DNA from: Aquificota bacterium
GTDB lineage: Bacteria; Aquificota; Aquificia; Aquificales; Hydrogenothermaceae
Assembly: GCA_013153635.1 (NCBI GenBank)
Contig: JAADDZ010000006.1
Span: forward strand, 20,490 to 84,489
Direction of reading: 5' to 3'
Length of the DNA: 64,000 bases
Below the pieces are notes generated by a model, which did not search any database, was not told where the DNA came from, and was given only the letters and a program-made list of their open reading frames with translations. Shown in pieces: positions 63,189 to 64,000 of the stretch. Numbering within the stretch: position 1 is the stretch's first letter; each line of letters opens with the position of its first letter. The position numbers were made by a program, and so were the translations under genes.

Positions 63189-63817
63189 CTATCTAAATCT
63201 CCCAGCTTGTATTTTGCTATTTTAATAAACTTTTTTACTTTTTCCAAATTTTTTACTCCGGGAGATATTTCTAATTTTGAAGAGGCATCTACTCCGTAAG
63301 GTTTTACACTTGTTATCATTTTTTCGATATTTTCCTCTGATAAACCTCCAGAAAGGACAAATTTTTGGATTGTGTCCTTTAGATGTCTTAGGATAGAGTC
63401 TTTTATCTGTTTTCCTGTACCTCCATAAGCTTCTTTTGAGTAAGAATCAACTAAGATTAAGTAACCTTCCTCTGAAAATTTTTTTATTTTGGATAGCTCT
63501 TTTTGAGAACCAAGCCTAAAAGCTTTAATAACTTTCTCTTTTGGGAAGTTTTTAATAAACTGTATCGTTTCATCTCCGTGGAATTGGACTAGGTCTACCG
63601 TTTTAAGCAGTTTGTCAACAGTGCTAATATCAGGATTTACTGTGACTGCAACTAATTTTGTGGGTTTAGGGAGGGTGTTTTTTATATCTTTTATCTGGTC
63701 TAGGGATATATGACGGGGACTTTTTTCATAGAAGATTACTCCGATGTGTGTAGCTCCATATTTGGAAATCTCATATGCCTGTTCTGGTTTTGTTATTCCA
63801 CAGATTTTTATAAACAT
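63185..63817 (-). CDS. trpF: phosphoribosylanthranilate isomerase
   Basis: TIM-barrel enzyme of tryptophan synthesis, 210 residues. N-terminal IKICGITKPEQAYEISKYGATHIGVIFYEKSPR, catalytic Cys6 region, KLVAVTVNPD, VQFHGDE and FVLSGGLSEENI, then PYGVDASSKLEISPGVKN are all in place. ATG start after AAAAAATG-poor site. It overlaps the phosphatidyltransferase; other trp genes are not in the window. Confidence 0.96.
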   Translation of the reverse strand: MFIKICGITKPEQAYEISKYGATHIGVIFYEKSPRHISLDQIKDIKNTLPKPTKLVAVTVNPDISTVDKLLKTVDLVQFHGDETIQFIKNFPKEKVIKAFRLGSQKELSKIKKFSEEGYLILVDSYSKEAYGGTGKQIKDSILRHLKDTIQKFVLSGGLSEENIEKMITSVKPYGVDASSKLEISPGVKNLEKVKKFIKIAKYKLGDLDR

Positions 63818-63826
63818 TTTTTAAAA

Positions 63827-63900
63827 TGGTCGGTGGAGGATTCGAACCTCCGACCTCCTGCGTGTCGGGCAGGCGCTCTAGCCAACTGAGCTAACCGACC
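63827..63900 (-). tRNA. tRNA-Val (GAC)
   Basis: A 74-nt cloverleaf without encoded CCA. Acceptor GGTCGGT pairs with ACCGACC, anticodon stem CCTGC/GCAGG, loop CCGACAC giving anticodon GAC. Position 33 reads C instead of the nearly universal T. The T arm is GGAGGTTCGAATCCTCC. Confidence 0.92.
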
Positions 63901-63924
63901 TAAAATTTGATTACAAAATAAAAA

Positions 63925-63999
<75 letters not shown>

Positions 64000-64000
64000 A

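Overview
The window is a compact, AT-rich bacterial chromosome segment from what looks like a thermophilic member of the Aquificota, most likely Hydrogenothermaceae (Sulfurihydrogenibium/Persephonella-like). This is an inference. It rests on the low GC, the many TTG and GTG starts, a DNA polymerase I of 586 residues that lacks the 5'-nuclease domain, a short single-domain RecO, a 2-gene SpeD/PNPOx block, a futalosine-pathway MqnA, and several RND/MFP efflux systems. Genes are tightly packed and many convergent neighbours share their last codons.

Layout. 1-1.7 kb: C-terminal half of an RND efflux pump cut by the window edge. 1.75-8.7 kb: transaldolase, thiol peroxidase, an intein-containing gyrA, a ComEA-like protein and NurA nuclease. 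8.8-10.9 kb: a DUF302 protein and leucyl aminopeptidase. 10.9-16.4 kb: a drug-efflux operon (TetR, TolC, EmrA-like, EmrB-like, outer-membrane barrel). 16.4-17.3 kb: cytochrome c and thioredoxin-type arsenate reductase.

17.35-23.37 kb is an accessory island. It holds a Septu-like ATPase/HNH-nuclease pair, a divergent truncated nuclease-like ORF overlapping a membrane-protein gene, a HepT toxin relic, an intact VapBC module with a palindromic operator, a PD-(D/E)XK-like protein and the tail of a large serine recombinase. The right edge abuts the 3' end of tRNA-fMet, and a degenerate copy of that junction lies at the left edge just after arsC. The island therefore looks like a decaying integrated element carrying defence and toxin genes.

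23.36-36.6 kb is housekeeping: three tRNAs, pyrophosphatase, superoxide dismutase, an NhaD/ArsB-type transporter with a Usp protein, a cysteine-rich lipoprotein with HtpX, a PAS-GGDEF cyclase, DnaK, MiaB, a DUF151 protein and the classic yceD-rpmF-plsX-fabH lipid cluster. 36.7-50.6 kb carries a CsgG-like lipoprotein, Dcd, an acidic secreted protein, a radical SAM enzyme, a complete RND tripartite pump, a TauE exporter, MqnA, an MnmD-like methyltransferase, a flavin-reductase-fold protein and SpeD. 50.8-64 kb carries PurL, a FAS1 protein, a molybdate/tungstate ABC operon, YchF, RecO, PolA, TpiA, GpmA, a CDP-alcohol phosphatidyltransferase, TrpF and tRNAs Cys, Val and Glu.

The most notable items are the gyrA intein, which is splice-competent by motif but has a decayed homing endonuclease; the island with candidate attachment repeats; a tetR promoter that implies a leaderless transcript with an operator over the start codon; and a well-formed small leader ORF overlapping the start of speD.
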